64,000 nt of DNA from Onthophagus taurus (lineage: Eukaryota; Arthropoda; Insecta; Coleoptera; Scarabaeidae), in assembly GCF_036711975.1 (NCBI RefSeq), contig NC_091966.1, positions 1,805,501 to 1,869,500 on the forward strand. The letters run 5' to 3'. Below the pieces are notes generated by a model. The model ran no database searches. It had not been told where the DNA came from and saw only the letters and a list, made by a program, of their open reading frames with translations. The position numbers and the translations under genes were made by a program. This document shows, piece after piece, positions 1 to 10,734 of the stretch. Position 1 is the first letter of the stretch. Each line of letters opens with the position of its first letter.

Positions 1-354
1 TTTATGATGATAAATTAATTTTATATACATTTTTAAAGATCGGGTAAATAATATTATTAAATTGTTTACTCTTAAATGGTTACTTCTGAATAAATGAAAC
101 TTTTTGGGGTTATAAAGGAAGGCCCTAAGTTAGGTTATACTAAATAATCAGTTTCTGACTAAAGACAGTCAATCATTTCATAGGAATTTCTGAAAATCGT
201 CTATTCTATTTGACGATATTGAAATTGCAGTTAAAGCAAAAAATCGTTTTCTCCAAAACTGTAGGGATTTAAGAAATGAAACTTTTTGAGGATATAAAGG
301 AACGTTTTACATTAAGTTGTACAAAATTTTAAGTTCGCAAAGTGAACAATTTAT
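1..354. repeat. Diverged edge of the Sat1 array
   Basis: No gene is visible. Two blocks starting near 93 and 275 share the run AATGAAACTTTTTG followed by GATATAAAGGAA-like sequence, about 182 bp apart. This resembles the AATGAAACTTATTTTAAATT segment of the adjacent satellite monomer. The region is therefore probably the degenerate boundary of Sat1 rather than unrelated sequence; this is by-eye alignment only. Confidence 0.45.
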
Positions 355-3300
355 TTTATACGAATAATAAAAGTGTCAAAAAAGATGCTAATTTAAAAAT
401 TCCTGGAAGCCGTGTTTATTGAAATTAAGGAATGAAACTTATTTTAAATTAAAGCTCAAAGTTTTCTTTTTAAAATGATGTATAATAATTGTTGGATTGG
501 TTTGGAAAAATATTGAGAAAAGAAACGTTGAAACAAAACTTACATTTTCGTATAACCTAAAAATGTTAAAAAAGATGCAAATTTAAAAATTCCTGAATGC
601 CGTATTTATTGAAATTAAGGAATGAGACTTATTTTAAATTAAAGCTCAAAGCTTTCTCTTTAAAATGATGTATAATAATTGTTGGATTGGTTTGGAAAAA
701 TATTGAGAAAAGAAATGTTGAAACAAAACTTACATTTTCGTATAACCTAAAAATGTTAAAAAAGATGCAAATTTAAAAATTCCTGAATGCCGTATTTATT
801 GAAATTAAGGAATGAGACTTATTTTAAATTAAAGCTCAAAGCTTTCTCTTTAAAATGATGTATAATAATTGTTGGGTTAGATTGGAAAAATATTGAGAAA
901 AGAAATGTTGAAACAAAACTTACATTCTAGTATAACCTAAAAATGTCAAAAAAGATGCAAATTTAAAAATTCCTGGAAGCCGTATTTATTGAAATTAAGG
1001 AATGAGATTTATTTTAAATTAAAGCTCAAAGTTTTCTTTTTAAAATTATGTATAATAATTGTTGGCTTGGTTTGGAAAAATATTGAGAAAAGAAATGTTG
1101 AAACAAAACTTACATTTTCGTATAAACTAAAAGTGTCAAAAAAGATGTTAATTTAAAAATTCCTGAAAGCCGTATTTATTGAAATTCAGGAATGAGATTT
1201 ATTTTAAATTAAAGCTCAAAGCTTTCTCTTTAAAATGATGTATAATAATTGTTGGGTTGGATTGGAAAAATATTAAGAAAAAAAATGTTGAAATAAAACG
1301 TACATTTTCGTATAACCTAAAAGTGTCAAAAAAGATGTTAATTTAAAAATTCCTGAAAGCCGTATTTATTGAAATTAAGGAATGAGACTTATTTTAAATT
1401 AAAGCTCAAAGTTTTCTTTTTAAAATGATGTATAATAATTGTTGGATTGATTTGGAAAAATATTGAGAAAAGAAATGTTGAAACAAAACTTACATTTTCG
1501 TATAAACTAAAAGTGTCAAAAAAGATGTTAATTTAAAAATTCCTGGTAGCCGTATTTATTGAAATTAAGGAATAAAACTTATTTTAAATTAAAGCTCAAA
1601 GCTTTTTCTTTAAAATGATGTATAATAATTGTTGGGTTGGATTGGAAAAACATTGAGAAAAAAAATGTTGAAACAAAACTTACATTTTCGTATAACATAA
1701 AAGTGTCAAAAAAGATGTTAATTTAAAAATTCCTGAATGCCGTATTAATTGAAATTAAGGAATAAAACTTATTTTAAATTAAAGCTCAAAGCTTTCTCTT
1801 TAAAATGATGTATAATAATTGTTGGGTTGGATTGGAAAAATATTGAGGAAAAAAATGTTAAAACAATACTTACATTCTCGTATAACCTAAAAATGTCAAA
1901 AAAGATGCAAATTTAAAAATTCCTGGAAGCCGTATTTGTTGACATTAAGGAATGAGACTTGTTCTAAATTAAAGCTCAAAGCTTTCTTTTTAAAATGATG
2001 TGTAATAATTGTTGGATTGGTTTGGAAAAATATTGAGAAAAGAAATGTTGAAACAAAACTTACATTTTCGTATAAACTAAAAGTGTCAAAAAAGATGTTA
2101 ATTTAAAAATTCCTGGAAGCCGTGTTTATTGAAATTAAGGAATGAAACTTATTCTAAATTAAACCTCAAAGCTTTCTTTTTAAAATGATTTATAATAATT
2201 GTTGGATTGGTTTGGAAAAATATTGAGAAAAGAAATGTTGAAACAAAACTTACATTTTCGTATAAACTAAAAGTGTCAAAAAAGATGTTAATTTAAAAAT
2301 TCCTGGAAGCCGTGTTTATTGAAATTAAGGAATGAAACTTATTTTAAATTAAAGCTCAAAGTTTTCTTTTTAAAATGGTGTATAATAATTGTTGGATTGG
2401 TTTGGAAAAATATTGAGAAAAGAAATGTTGAAACAAAACTTACATTTTCGTATAAACTAAAAGTGTCAAAAAAGATGTTAATTTAAAAATTCCTGAAAGC
2501 CGTATTTATTGAAATTAAGGAATGAGACTTATTTTAAATTAAAGCTCAAAGCTTTCTCTTTAAAATGATGTATAATAATTGTTGGGTTAGATTGGAAAAA
2601 TATTGAGAAAAAAAATGTTAAAACGAAACTTACATTCTAGTATAACCTAAAAATGTAAAAAAAGATGCAAATTTAAAAATTCCTGGAAGCCGTATTTATT
2701 GAAATTAAGGAATGAGACTTGTTCTAAATTAAAGCTCAAAGCTTTCTCTTTAAAATGATGTATAATAATTGTTGGGTTGGATTGGAAATATATTGAGAAA
2801 AAAAATGTTAAAACAAAACTTACATTCCCGTATAACCTAAAAATGTCAAAAAAGATGCTAAATTAAAAATTCCTGGAAGCCGTATTTATTGAAATTAAGG
2901 AATGAGACTTGTTGTAAATTAAAGGTCAAAGCTTTCTTTTTAAAATGATGTATAAGAATTGTTGAATTGGTTTGGAAAAATATTGAGAAAAGAAATGTTG
3001 AAACAAAACTTACATTTTCGTATATCCTAAAAGTCTCAAAAAAGATGTTAATTTAAAAATTCCTGGTAGCCCTATTTATTGAAATTAAGGAATAAAACTT
3101 ATTTTAAATTAAAGCTCAAAGCTTTTTCTTTAAAATGATGTATAATAATTGTTGGATTGGTTTGGAAAAATATTGAGAAAAGAAATGTTGAAACAAAACT
3201 TACATTTTCGTATAAACTAAAAGTGTCAAAAAAGATGTTAATTTAAAAATTCCTGAAAGCCGTATTTATTGAAATTAAGGAATGAGATTTATTTTAAATT

Positions 3301-5148
3301 AAACCTCAAAGCTTTCTCTTTAAAATGATGTATAATAATTGTTGGGTTGGATTGGAAAAATATTAAGAAAAAAAATGTTGAAACAAAACTTACATTTTCG
3401 TATAAGATAAAAGTGTCAAAAAAGATGCAAATTTAAAAATTCCTGGAAGCCGTATTTATTGAAATTAAGGAATGAGACTTATTTTAAATTAAAGCTCAAA
3501 GCTTTCTCTTTAAAATGATGTATAATAATTGTTGGGTTGGATTGGAAAAATATTGAGAAAAGAAATGTTAAAACAAAACTTACATTAACGTATAACTTAA
3601 AAATGTCAAAAAAGATGCTAAATTAAAAATTCCTGGAAGCCGTATTTATTGAAATTAAGGAATGAGACTTATTTTAAATTAAAGCTCAAAGCTTTCTGTT
3701 TAAAATGATGTATAATTATTGTTGGGTTGGATTGGAAAAATATTGAGAAAAAAAAATGTTGAAACAAAACTTACATTTTCGTATAACCTAAAAGTGTCAA
3801 AAAGATGCTAATTTAAGAATTCCTGGAAACCGTGTTTATTGAAATTAAGGAATGAAACTTATTTTAAATTAAAGCTCAAAGCTTTCTCTTTAAAATGATA
3901 TATAACAATTGTTGGGTTGGATTGGAAAAACATTGAGAAAAAAAATGTTGAAACAAAACTTACATTTTCGTATAACATAAAAGTGTCAAAAAAGATGTTA
4001 ATTTAAAAATTCCTGGAAGCCGTGTTTATTGAAATTAAGGAATGAAACTTATTCTAAATTAAACCTCAAAGCTTTCTTTTTAAAATGATTTATAATAATT
4101 GTTGGATTGGTTTGGAAAAATTTTGAGAAAAGAAATGTTGAAACAAAACTTACATTTTCGTATAAACTAAAAGTGTCAAAAAAGATGTTAATTTAAAAAT
4201 TCCTGGAAGCCGTGTTTATTGAAATTAAGGAATGAAACTTATTCTAAATTAAACCTCAAAGCTTTCTTTTTAAAATGATTTATAATAATTGTTGGATTGG
4301 TTTGGAAAAATATTGAGAAAAGAAATGTTGAAACAAAACTTACATTTTCGTATAAACTAAAAGTGTCAAAAAAGATGTTAATTCAAAAATTCCTGAAAGC
4401 CGTATTTATTGAAATTAAGGAATGAGATTTATTTTAAATTAAAGCTCAAAGCTTTCTCTTTAAAATGATGTATAATAATTGTTGGGTTGGATTGGAAAAA
4501 TATTGAGAAAAGAAATGTTAAAGCAAAACTTACATTAACGTATAACTTAAAAATGTCAAAAAAGATGCTAAATTAAAAATTTCTGGAAGCCGTATTTATT
4601 GAAATTAAGGAATGAGACTTGTTGTAAATTAAAGTTCAAAGCTTTCTTTTTAAAATGATGTATAAGAATTGTTGAATTGGTTTGGAAAAATATTGAGAAA
4701 AGAAATGTTGAAACAAAACTTACATTTTCGTATATCCTAAAAGTCTCAAAAAAGATGTTAATTTAAAAATTCCTGGTAGCCGTATTTATTGAAATTAAGG
4801 AATAAAACTTATTTTAAATTAAAGCTCAAAGCTTTTTCTTTAAAATGATGTATAATAATTGTTGGGTTGGATTGGAAAAATATTGAGAAAAAAATTGTTG
4901 AAACAAAATTTACATTTTCGTATAACCTAAATTAATAAATAAAGTGTCAAAAAGATGCTAATTTAAAAATTCCTGGAAGCCGTGTTTATTGAAATTAAGG
5001 ATTGAAACTTATTTTAAATTAAAGCTCAAAGCTTTTTCCTTAAAATGATGTATGATAATTATTGCGTTGGATTGGAAAAATATTAAGAAAAAATATTTTG
5101 AAACAAAACTTACATTTTCGTATAACCTAAATGTGTCAAAAAAGATGC
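355..5148. repeat. Sat1: tandem satellite, 190-bp monomer, about 25 copies
   Basis: The landmark GAAATTAAGG recurs at 421, 611, 801, 991, 1181 and so on to 4791 at an exact 190-bp spacing. The last step (4791 to 4991) is 200 bp because of a small insertion near 4930. Monomers are highly similar and about 75% AT. Variants alternate, for example GTTGGATTGGTTTGG against GTTGGGTTGGATTGG, and CGTATTTATT against CGTGTTTATT, which gives local higher-order structure. For example, units near 4031 and 4221 are almost identical. Short ORFs inside have no coding character. The array ends against a piggyBac remnant at about 5150. Confidence 0.97.
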
Positions 5149-5149
5149 T

Positions 5150-5990
5150 GATTATATAATTTATGAAGCATATATCTGTAAAACCAAAGAAAAGCTTGTG
5201 CCACCACTTCTTGGAACAGCGGTCGATTGCATACACTTGTCGAAGTTGATCTGCATGATCTACCGAACGCAGTAGTTGAAGGACAATCCTTTCACCTAAT
5301 CCATAAGTTTGAAATTTTTCTTCAGTATCAGGAGATTTTCCCTCATACACATAAAATTTCTGTATGTACCGTTTCTTATCTGCTAAGCACCAGAGCTTAT
5401 AACCTCTTTTTATGGTCTTCTTGAGATTGAATTGTTTCATGCTTGACCTCTCTTTGAAGATTATCATGGATTCATCCACAGCCAACTGCCTAGTGCCATA
5501 ATAATAACTGGAAAACTGACAGTTAAGTGTTTCCGTTTAAGTGTTGACATGCAGATATAATAAAATCTCCTGAAACCTGTTACGGATCATTGTTCGTATG
5601 ACAAGTGGTACATCCAAGTCTTCAGCATAACTCCAGAAGAGTTTATAGCTTGGCAAACTGTGATAACTCATTAAGAAATTTATGCCAATATCTTCTTTCA
5701 AATTTAGCATTTTATTCGTTTGGGTGGCGTACAAATTACTTTGAAAGGTAATATCTTTCACCGAGTTACCCATCAGTGTTAGAAAATAATCTGTAGGATT
5801 AATAAAGTACCTTTTGATATCTTTTGGCATATTTATTGTAGTTGAGAAGCGATCTTTTCTGGAAACCAAGCTACCCTGAGTTCTATCATAATGATTTTGT
5901 TAGATTTAGCATCTTCCCTTTTAGGATTTGGATTTGTTGATTGTCTAATTTGCTGCAGAGCTGGTCGTAAATGTATATTTGAAATTTTTT
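5150..5990 (-). pseudogene. piggyBac-type transposase remnant (DDE_Tnp_1_7), internally deleted and frameshifted
   Basis: Two minus-strand reading frames match the piggyBac/PGBD transposase. The first, 5869-5537, carries the N-terminal part of the domain, with INPTDYFLTLMGN, SNLYATQTNK, LPSYKLFWSYA and NRFQEILLYLHVN in family order. After a frameshift, 5485-5150 carries VDESMIIFKERSSMKQF and GYKLWCLADKK, then jumps from GLGERIVLQLLRS to VDHADQLRQVYAIDRCSKKWW and FFGFTDICF, which belong near the family's C-terminus. The stretch that normally holds the second and third catalytic aspartates is therefore missing, and the protein cannot be an active transposase. The 3' end runs into Sat1 at about 5150. 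Upstream, 6027-5833 is an open frame of unclear relation and may be the degraded N-terminus. No intact terminal repeats or TTAA flanks were found. Confidence 0.82.
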
Positions 5991-6217
5991 CGATCGTTAA
6001 GTATCTCCAAATTGCTTCCAGAGTCAATCGATTATTTACTCTGACTCTAGCTATATATAAACCTTACCCAGTGTATAAAACCTTACCCCCTAACAGGTTA
6101 GTTTATATATTAATAAATAAAAAAACAAGCTATTTTAAAGAAAAATTTATATATTTTGCTCTACATTAAAATACTACATAGCGGATTACAAAATAAATAT
6201 AACTAATTGATTAATTT

Positions 6218-6871
6218 TTAAATAAATAAATAAATTAAATATAGTTGACTTACAATTAAAATCAATATAGAGAAGTAAATAGCATCACCGGAATTTGTTT
6301 CACTTTTTGTTGGAAATGTAGGCAGAATGGTTTGAATTATTTGCGAAGTTGTTATCGGATAAAATTTAGATCCACAAGCGCATTTTAAGTGATCCGAGAC
6401 ATTTAGCATAACTTTCGTTAGATTTGGATTATATACAACAACCGGAACTTTTAAATGTTTGCTATTGGCGGCAAAACAAGGCTTTTGGAAATTTGGTAAA
6501 CCAACGCTGGCTGGACACTGATTTGCAATGATGAATATTGGATAAACCTAAATATATAACCTTTATTTATATATAAACAAGATTAAGCTAACAGTTTCTT
6601 ACTCGTTTAGTTCTTAAAGATTTTGGTAACAAATCTCTTGTCCACAGTATCATTTCTTTTGGTAGTGGATTCTCCATGTACTTTTGATACCTTTGCATCA
6701 ATTGGTAGAATTTAACAACCTAAAACAAAAAATTAAATATTTTCCAATTAAGTATAAAAATTAATAAGTACTTACCTGAGGCGTTGGAGATGGAGTTAAA
6801 GTTGGTGTCACACCCATATGACTTAGAATGTTACACAAAATGTACGTGGAAAAAACGTTTAAGACTTTCAT
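6218..6871 (-). CDS. Gene A: divergent secreted PDGF/VEGF-like protein (3 exons)
   Basis: Predicted exons on the minus strand are 6871-6776, 6719-6603 and 6547-6218. Both introns are about 55 bp, with GTAAG donors and TTTAG acceptors, in phase 0. The product is about 180 aa. Residues 1-20 form a weak signal-peptide-like stretch (MKVLNVFSTYILCNILSHMG), followed by a Pro/Thr-rich linker. Exon 2 holds FYQLMQRYQKYMENPLP, matching the SYEKYIKSPQP region of genes B and C. Exon 3 holds QCPASVG, then C after 12 residues, then SDHLKCACGS, the same C-x12-C...C-x-C pattern as the other three. Unlike them it has a tail of about 50 residues with a hydrophobic end; a GTAAGT near 6257 could instead splice to an unseen exon, so the C-terminus is uncertain. 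The promoter lacks the TATA block of B and C. A piggyBac remnant lies just downstream and a TTAA element 150 bp upstream. The receptor and role are unknown. Confidence 0.68.
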
Positions 6872-8145
6872 TGTTTCGCTGATAAAAACGCCGAATGTGT
6901 GAGTACCGATCGTAATAAGGAATTGCCGATAAGTAAACAGAAGTTGAAATGAACCCGGCGCATACAACTCGAGCATGCCACCGACTTGGGCATGCGCTTT
7001 TTACTCCAACATTTCAGTACCTTTAAGAGGATAACCTATTAGCGAAAACAACGAATACCATTTTATTCAGTCATCGTTTGAAATTTTTGTATGTTTGTTA
7101 CATCAAAATTTCTATTTTTTTATATAGTTTTTAGTGATGCATTTAGTTTTTTCAAAAAATGTCGCGTAACGTTTCTAAAATCACGTTTTAAAAAATTTTT
7201 AAAAACGGAATGCATCACCAGGTAGTGAAATGTAAAGTAAATCATATTTAAAGAGTTCAATTTTTTTATTAAATGCAGCAAATTTAAATAAAATGGGTTT
7301 AAAACGTTTAGTCGGTTTTGATTGCTTTCGGAGTATAAATACGGCAACATCGCAAATATTGCTCCGTCCCAAACATTGCCCGAGACATAGTGGAGCTATA
7401 CGAGCTATACCGAGCTCGGTAACCGAGACGTCGGCGTCGGCGTAGTGTCTCCCAAGAAAAACAAACCTGAAGCAATTAATATTTTCGGATAGATCAAAAA
7501 ATTTTTATATCACTAATTTAAATTTAAACATTTAATTTACGTAGAATGCAAAACAATGTTTAAGTGTGGCAATAAATTTTTAATAATGAGAATATTTGCA
7601 CAATTATCTGATCATATACTATTAGATTAATTATTAAAATAAATACAAAATAAATATGAAAAGAATATCACCAAAGGTATATTTTAAAATAAATAATACA
7701 ACATAAATAATAAAAAAATAAATTAACTCATAAAAAACAAAAAATTTTGTTAATAAACAATTTATGCATTTTTTCAAAAATTTTCTGATATAAGGACACT
7801 AAAATTTGACATCGTAAAGAGAAAAGCAATCTCTATCAAATGAGCGTAAGAAAAGGGTACAATGCTATTTAAAAAAATTCAAGTGTTATTCGTTGCTCAT
7901 TTGTTTTCTGAAATATAAACAATTGAATGTTGTCCTATTATGGCAAATAAAATATTAAACAACTTTTGTATAAAATGGTTTTTTATAAAGTCAACATTTA
8001 CCGAGATATATACTATATTCCATAAATAATGGGCACCCTGTATAAAAATATATGTGGTTCTGTAAGTGGTGGCATAATTTCAACCACATATACTGCTAGA
8101 GCAAAAATTATGACAACTAGTGTAAACATTTTTAATCTTTAAATA

Positions 8146-9596
8146 CAGGGTTATTTATTAGCTCACCATTAAACTTTGACATATGATAGCTAATCCAATT
8201 ATCAAAGAACATATGTCCTATTTCAATTATTTACGAAATTATAACACTTTAAAGTTTTCTGCAGCGAATTTATTAATAGTCAGTAAAATCAAACATTCAA
8301 CAAAAACAAACTTGTCATTGTAATATGTCAGTTTGCTGTAAGGTTTAATTATTACATACAAGAAGAAACTCAAAATCTACGCTTATAGCACTGAAGAGTA
8401 TGCTGATATAATTTTCATGTATGGTTTTTGCAATTGAAATGCTCGACAATCAGTACCAGAATATCAAGAAAGATTTCCACAGCGTTATTTGCCATATTAT
8501 TCAGTTTTTAGCGATTCTTTCAGAAGACTTCGAGAAACAGGTAATCCTATTCGACAGCATGTATTTAATGTAGAGGACGAAGAAGCTGTAATTAATGCTG
8601 TTATTGATAATCCTTATATCACCACTCGAAGAATAGCACACAACATACATGTAAGTCAAATATTGCACCGCCAAGTCCTTCATCCGTATCGTAAACAGAA
8701 CGTTGAAGCTCTACAGCCAGGAGATAATCAGCAACGGTTAGCATTTTGTGAATGGTTATTGCAGTAACATGCCCAAAATAATCACTTCATTTCAAATGTT
8801 CTCTGGACAGATGAATCATGTTTTACACGAGATGGTATAAATAATTACTATAATGAACATATCTGGGCATTACAAAATCCGCATGCGATTAGACCAAGAA
8901 AATTTCAACGTTTCAGCATCAACGTTTGGGGTGGAATATTTAACAATTTACTAAGTTTGCATGTACTCGATGGACGTTTGAACGCTGTAAATTACAGATT
9001 TTTTTGAACAATACATTTTTTGATTTACTTAAAGATATACCTCTTAATGTAATTCAAAATATGTGGTACCAGCACAATGGTGCCCACCTCATCGCGGAAG
9101 AGTAGTTGTCGAGTGGTTAAAACAATATTTTCCAAATAAGTGGATTGGTAATAATGTTCCATTTGCTTGGCCACTTAGATCCCCCAACCTTAATCCATTG
9201 GATTTCTACTTATGGGGTCATATGAAACAAATTGTGTATCAAGTGGAAATTAACACACGAGAACAGTTATTAAACAGAATACAAATGGTTGCTACTGAAA
9301 CAAGAAATCAACCAGACATTTGAATTCGGCTGAAGAACTCTTTAATTCATCATTGTGAAGCATGTATTCGTCCTTCAGAAGGAGGCTATTCTGAACAATA
9401 TGTAACAATTGGAACAATTGTAATATTTATGTGTTTTAAAAAAATGTAGCAGTTAATTATAATATAAAAATTAAAACTTTAAAGTGTTATAATTTCGTAA
9501 ATAATTAAAAGGACATATGTTCATTAACATTTTTTTTTTGTAATTGGATTAGCTATCATACGACAAAGTTTGATGGTGAGCTGATAAATCACCCTG
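8146..9596 (+). mobile_element. Tc1/mariner-superfamily element nested in the TTAA element, copy 1
   Basis: The ends are TA-CAGGGTTATTTATTAGCTC on the left and GAGCTGATAAATCACCCTG-TA on the right. Near-identical inverted arms of about 120 bp (8146-8265 and 9480-9596) include AGCTATCATAYG and TCCAATTA. TA dinucleotides at 8144-8145 and 9597-9598 fit the target-site duplication. The total of about 1451 bp is typical for the superfamily. The same element occupies the homologous place in the second TTAA-element copy, so it inserted before that element was copied. Confidence 0.88.
8402..9323 (+). pseudogene. Defective DUF4817/DDE_3-type transposase
   Basis: Read across frames, the region encodes an N-terminal NARQSVPEYQERFPQRYLP segment resembling the insect DUF4817 helix-turn-helix, followed by FRRLRETGN. 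Next come HPYRKQNVEALQPGD and LAFCEWLLQ, then the DDE block: WTDESCF (first Asp, about 8809), INVWGGIF, MWYQHNGA (about 9061) and RSPNLNPLDFYLWGH (about 9178). Lesions are visible. A stop falls at the start of the DUF4817 part (CN*NARQ) and another after WLLQ at 8765. The second catalytic Asp is replaced by Asn in QHNGA, where the family has QHDGA or QDGA. Frameshifts lie near 9000 and 9085. The gene cannot make an active transposase. Confidence 0.85.
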
Positions 9597-10017
9597 TATA
9601 AATCAATAAATGGCTAAGGTATAGATTACCTTCAATAATTTCAATGATTTGTCATATACAGGTAAAATTTGGTATGCTGTGTAATTTTATAATGAGAAAT
9701 CTGATAAGATCGGCATCGACCAACATTCCTTTTTGAAGAAAATATATAATTTTAACTAACAATCGATAATAATGAAATATTAGTAATAACAGCTATGTTC
9801 CAAAAAACGGCCCCGACTCGTATTCAAATGCATTCAACTAAAGAATAAAATCAACGTCGCTGATTGTCGGGGAATTACCCGACAATCGGACAGTCCTAGT
9901 CGCCATCGGCCTGGCGCGCCAGCCAGATCGAGTACACATGGAGCGGTGTTGCCGCATTAGTCGTGTTCACGAGCGAATCTCGTTTCGAATTTTTCGCCAG
10001 CTAGGTAGGCCTCTTAA

Positions 10018-10734
10018 AGTGTCTGTTTTCTTCCTAAGAAGGAGAAGCTGTCTAGCCCACTTCAATTTAATAGTCTCCTATTGGTAGAAATATCAGGCGA
10101 TTTTCCAAGAAATATTATCCACGTCGCGCGTCGTCGCCTTCAATTTCGTTCAATGATCTTTAGTGATTAATAATAATTTTATTTTTCTAAATATAGATAT
10201 TGTGATTGCAAAATTTCCTGTTCGATACTCTCAGAATCTAATAATATGTATTTTTTTTTTAATTTTATGATTTTAAATGTTTATTGATTTAAACCGTTGT
10301 TTCTTTAACACCTGGCATGCTAATTAGATGACCGTGAACTGTTCGCCAACGGAACCTAATTCATAGCGATAACCAATTTGAGTGGATTGAGTCTGGAGGC
10401 TCGGCTCGTAATCTTTAATCTTAACACGTATATCCTGACCTTACATAATATGCTCATATCACAAGGCCAAGTGTCTTTGTACATAACTAAAATTAGAACT
10501 TGTACATTTTTTTAGTTGCTATATACATATATCTAATATTTTTACCCTACGAGCTGTCTCCTTAAAACGTTTATGGTACAAAGTATCGTCCATTGTACAA
10601 AACTTACCCTCCTAAATTTAAGGGTGGAGCTCCTAATTGTGTGGAAAATTGACGCTTGCGCACCTATCAGAGGCTATTTTCTATAGCATCGCCATGAAAA
10701 TAAGACTCCAAGCATGTCCAGTCTAACCAAACGT
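10018..10734. other. Unassigned AT-rich spacer before the Sat2 array
   Basis: I see no coding region, tandem repeat or terminal inverted repeat here. It separates the TTAA element from the first Sat2 monomer. A short GC-rich patch occurs near 10120-10140. Confidence 0.5.

Larger units (their letters stand above)
7023..10017. mobile_element. TTAA-flanked 3-kb non-autonomous element, copy 1
   Basis: The element begins TTAAGAGGATAACC and ends GGTAGGCCTCTTAA, so both ends have TTAA followed by the inverted GAGG. A second, inverted copy lies at 17459-20376 and defines the same two borders. TTAA targets are typical of piggyBac-like elements; a TTA or TAA target would also fit PIF/Harbinger. The host portion (about 1.5 kb) contains no intact transposase. 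It has a GC-richer end near 9840-9990 and is interrupted by a complete mariner-like element (8146-9596). Flanks on the two sides differ from each other beyond the TTAA. Confidence 0.85.

Noticed and set aside
5891-6169. 92-aa plus-strand frame overlapping the piggyBac remnant
   Set aside because: It is antisense to transposase-derived sequence, with no homology or start context.
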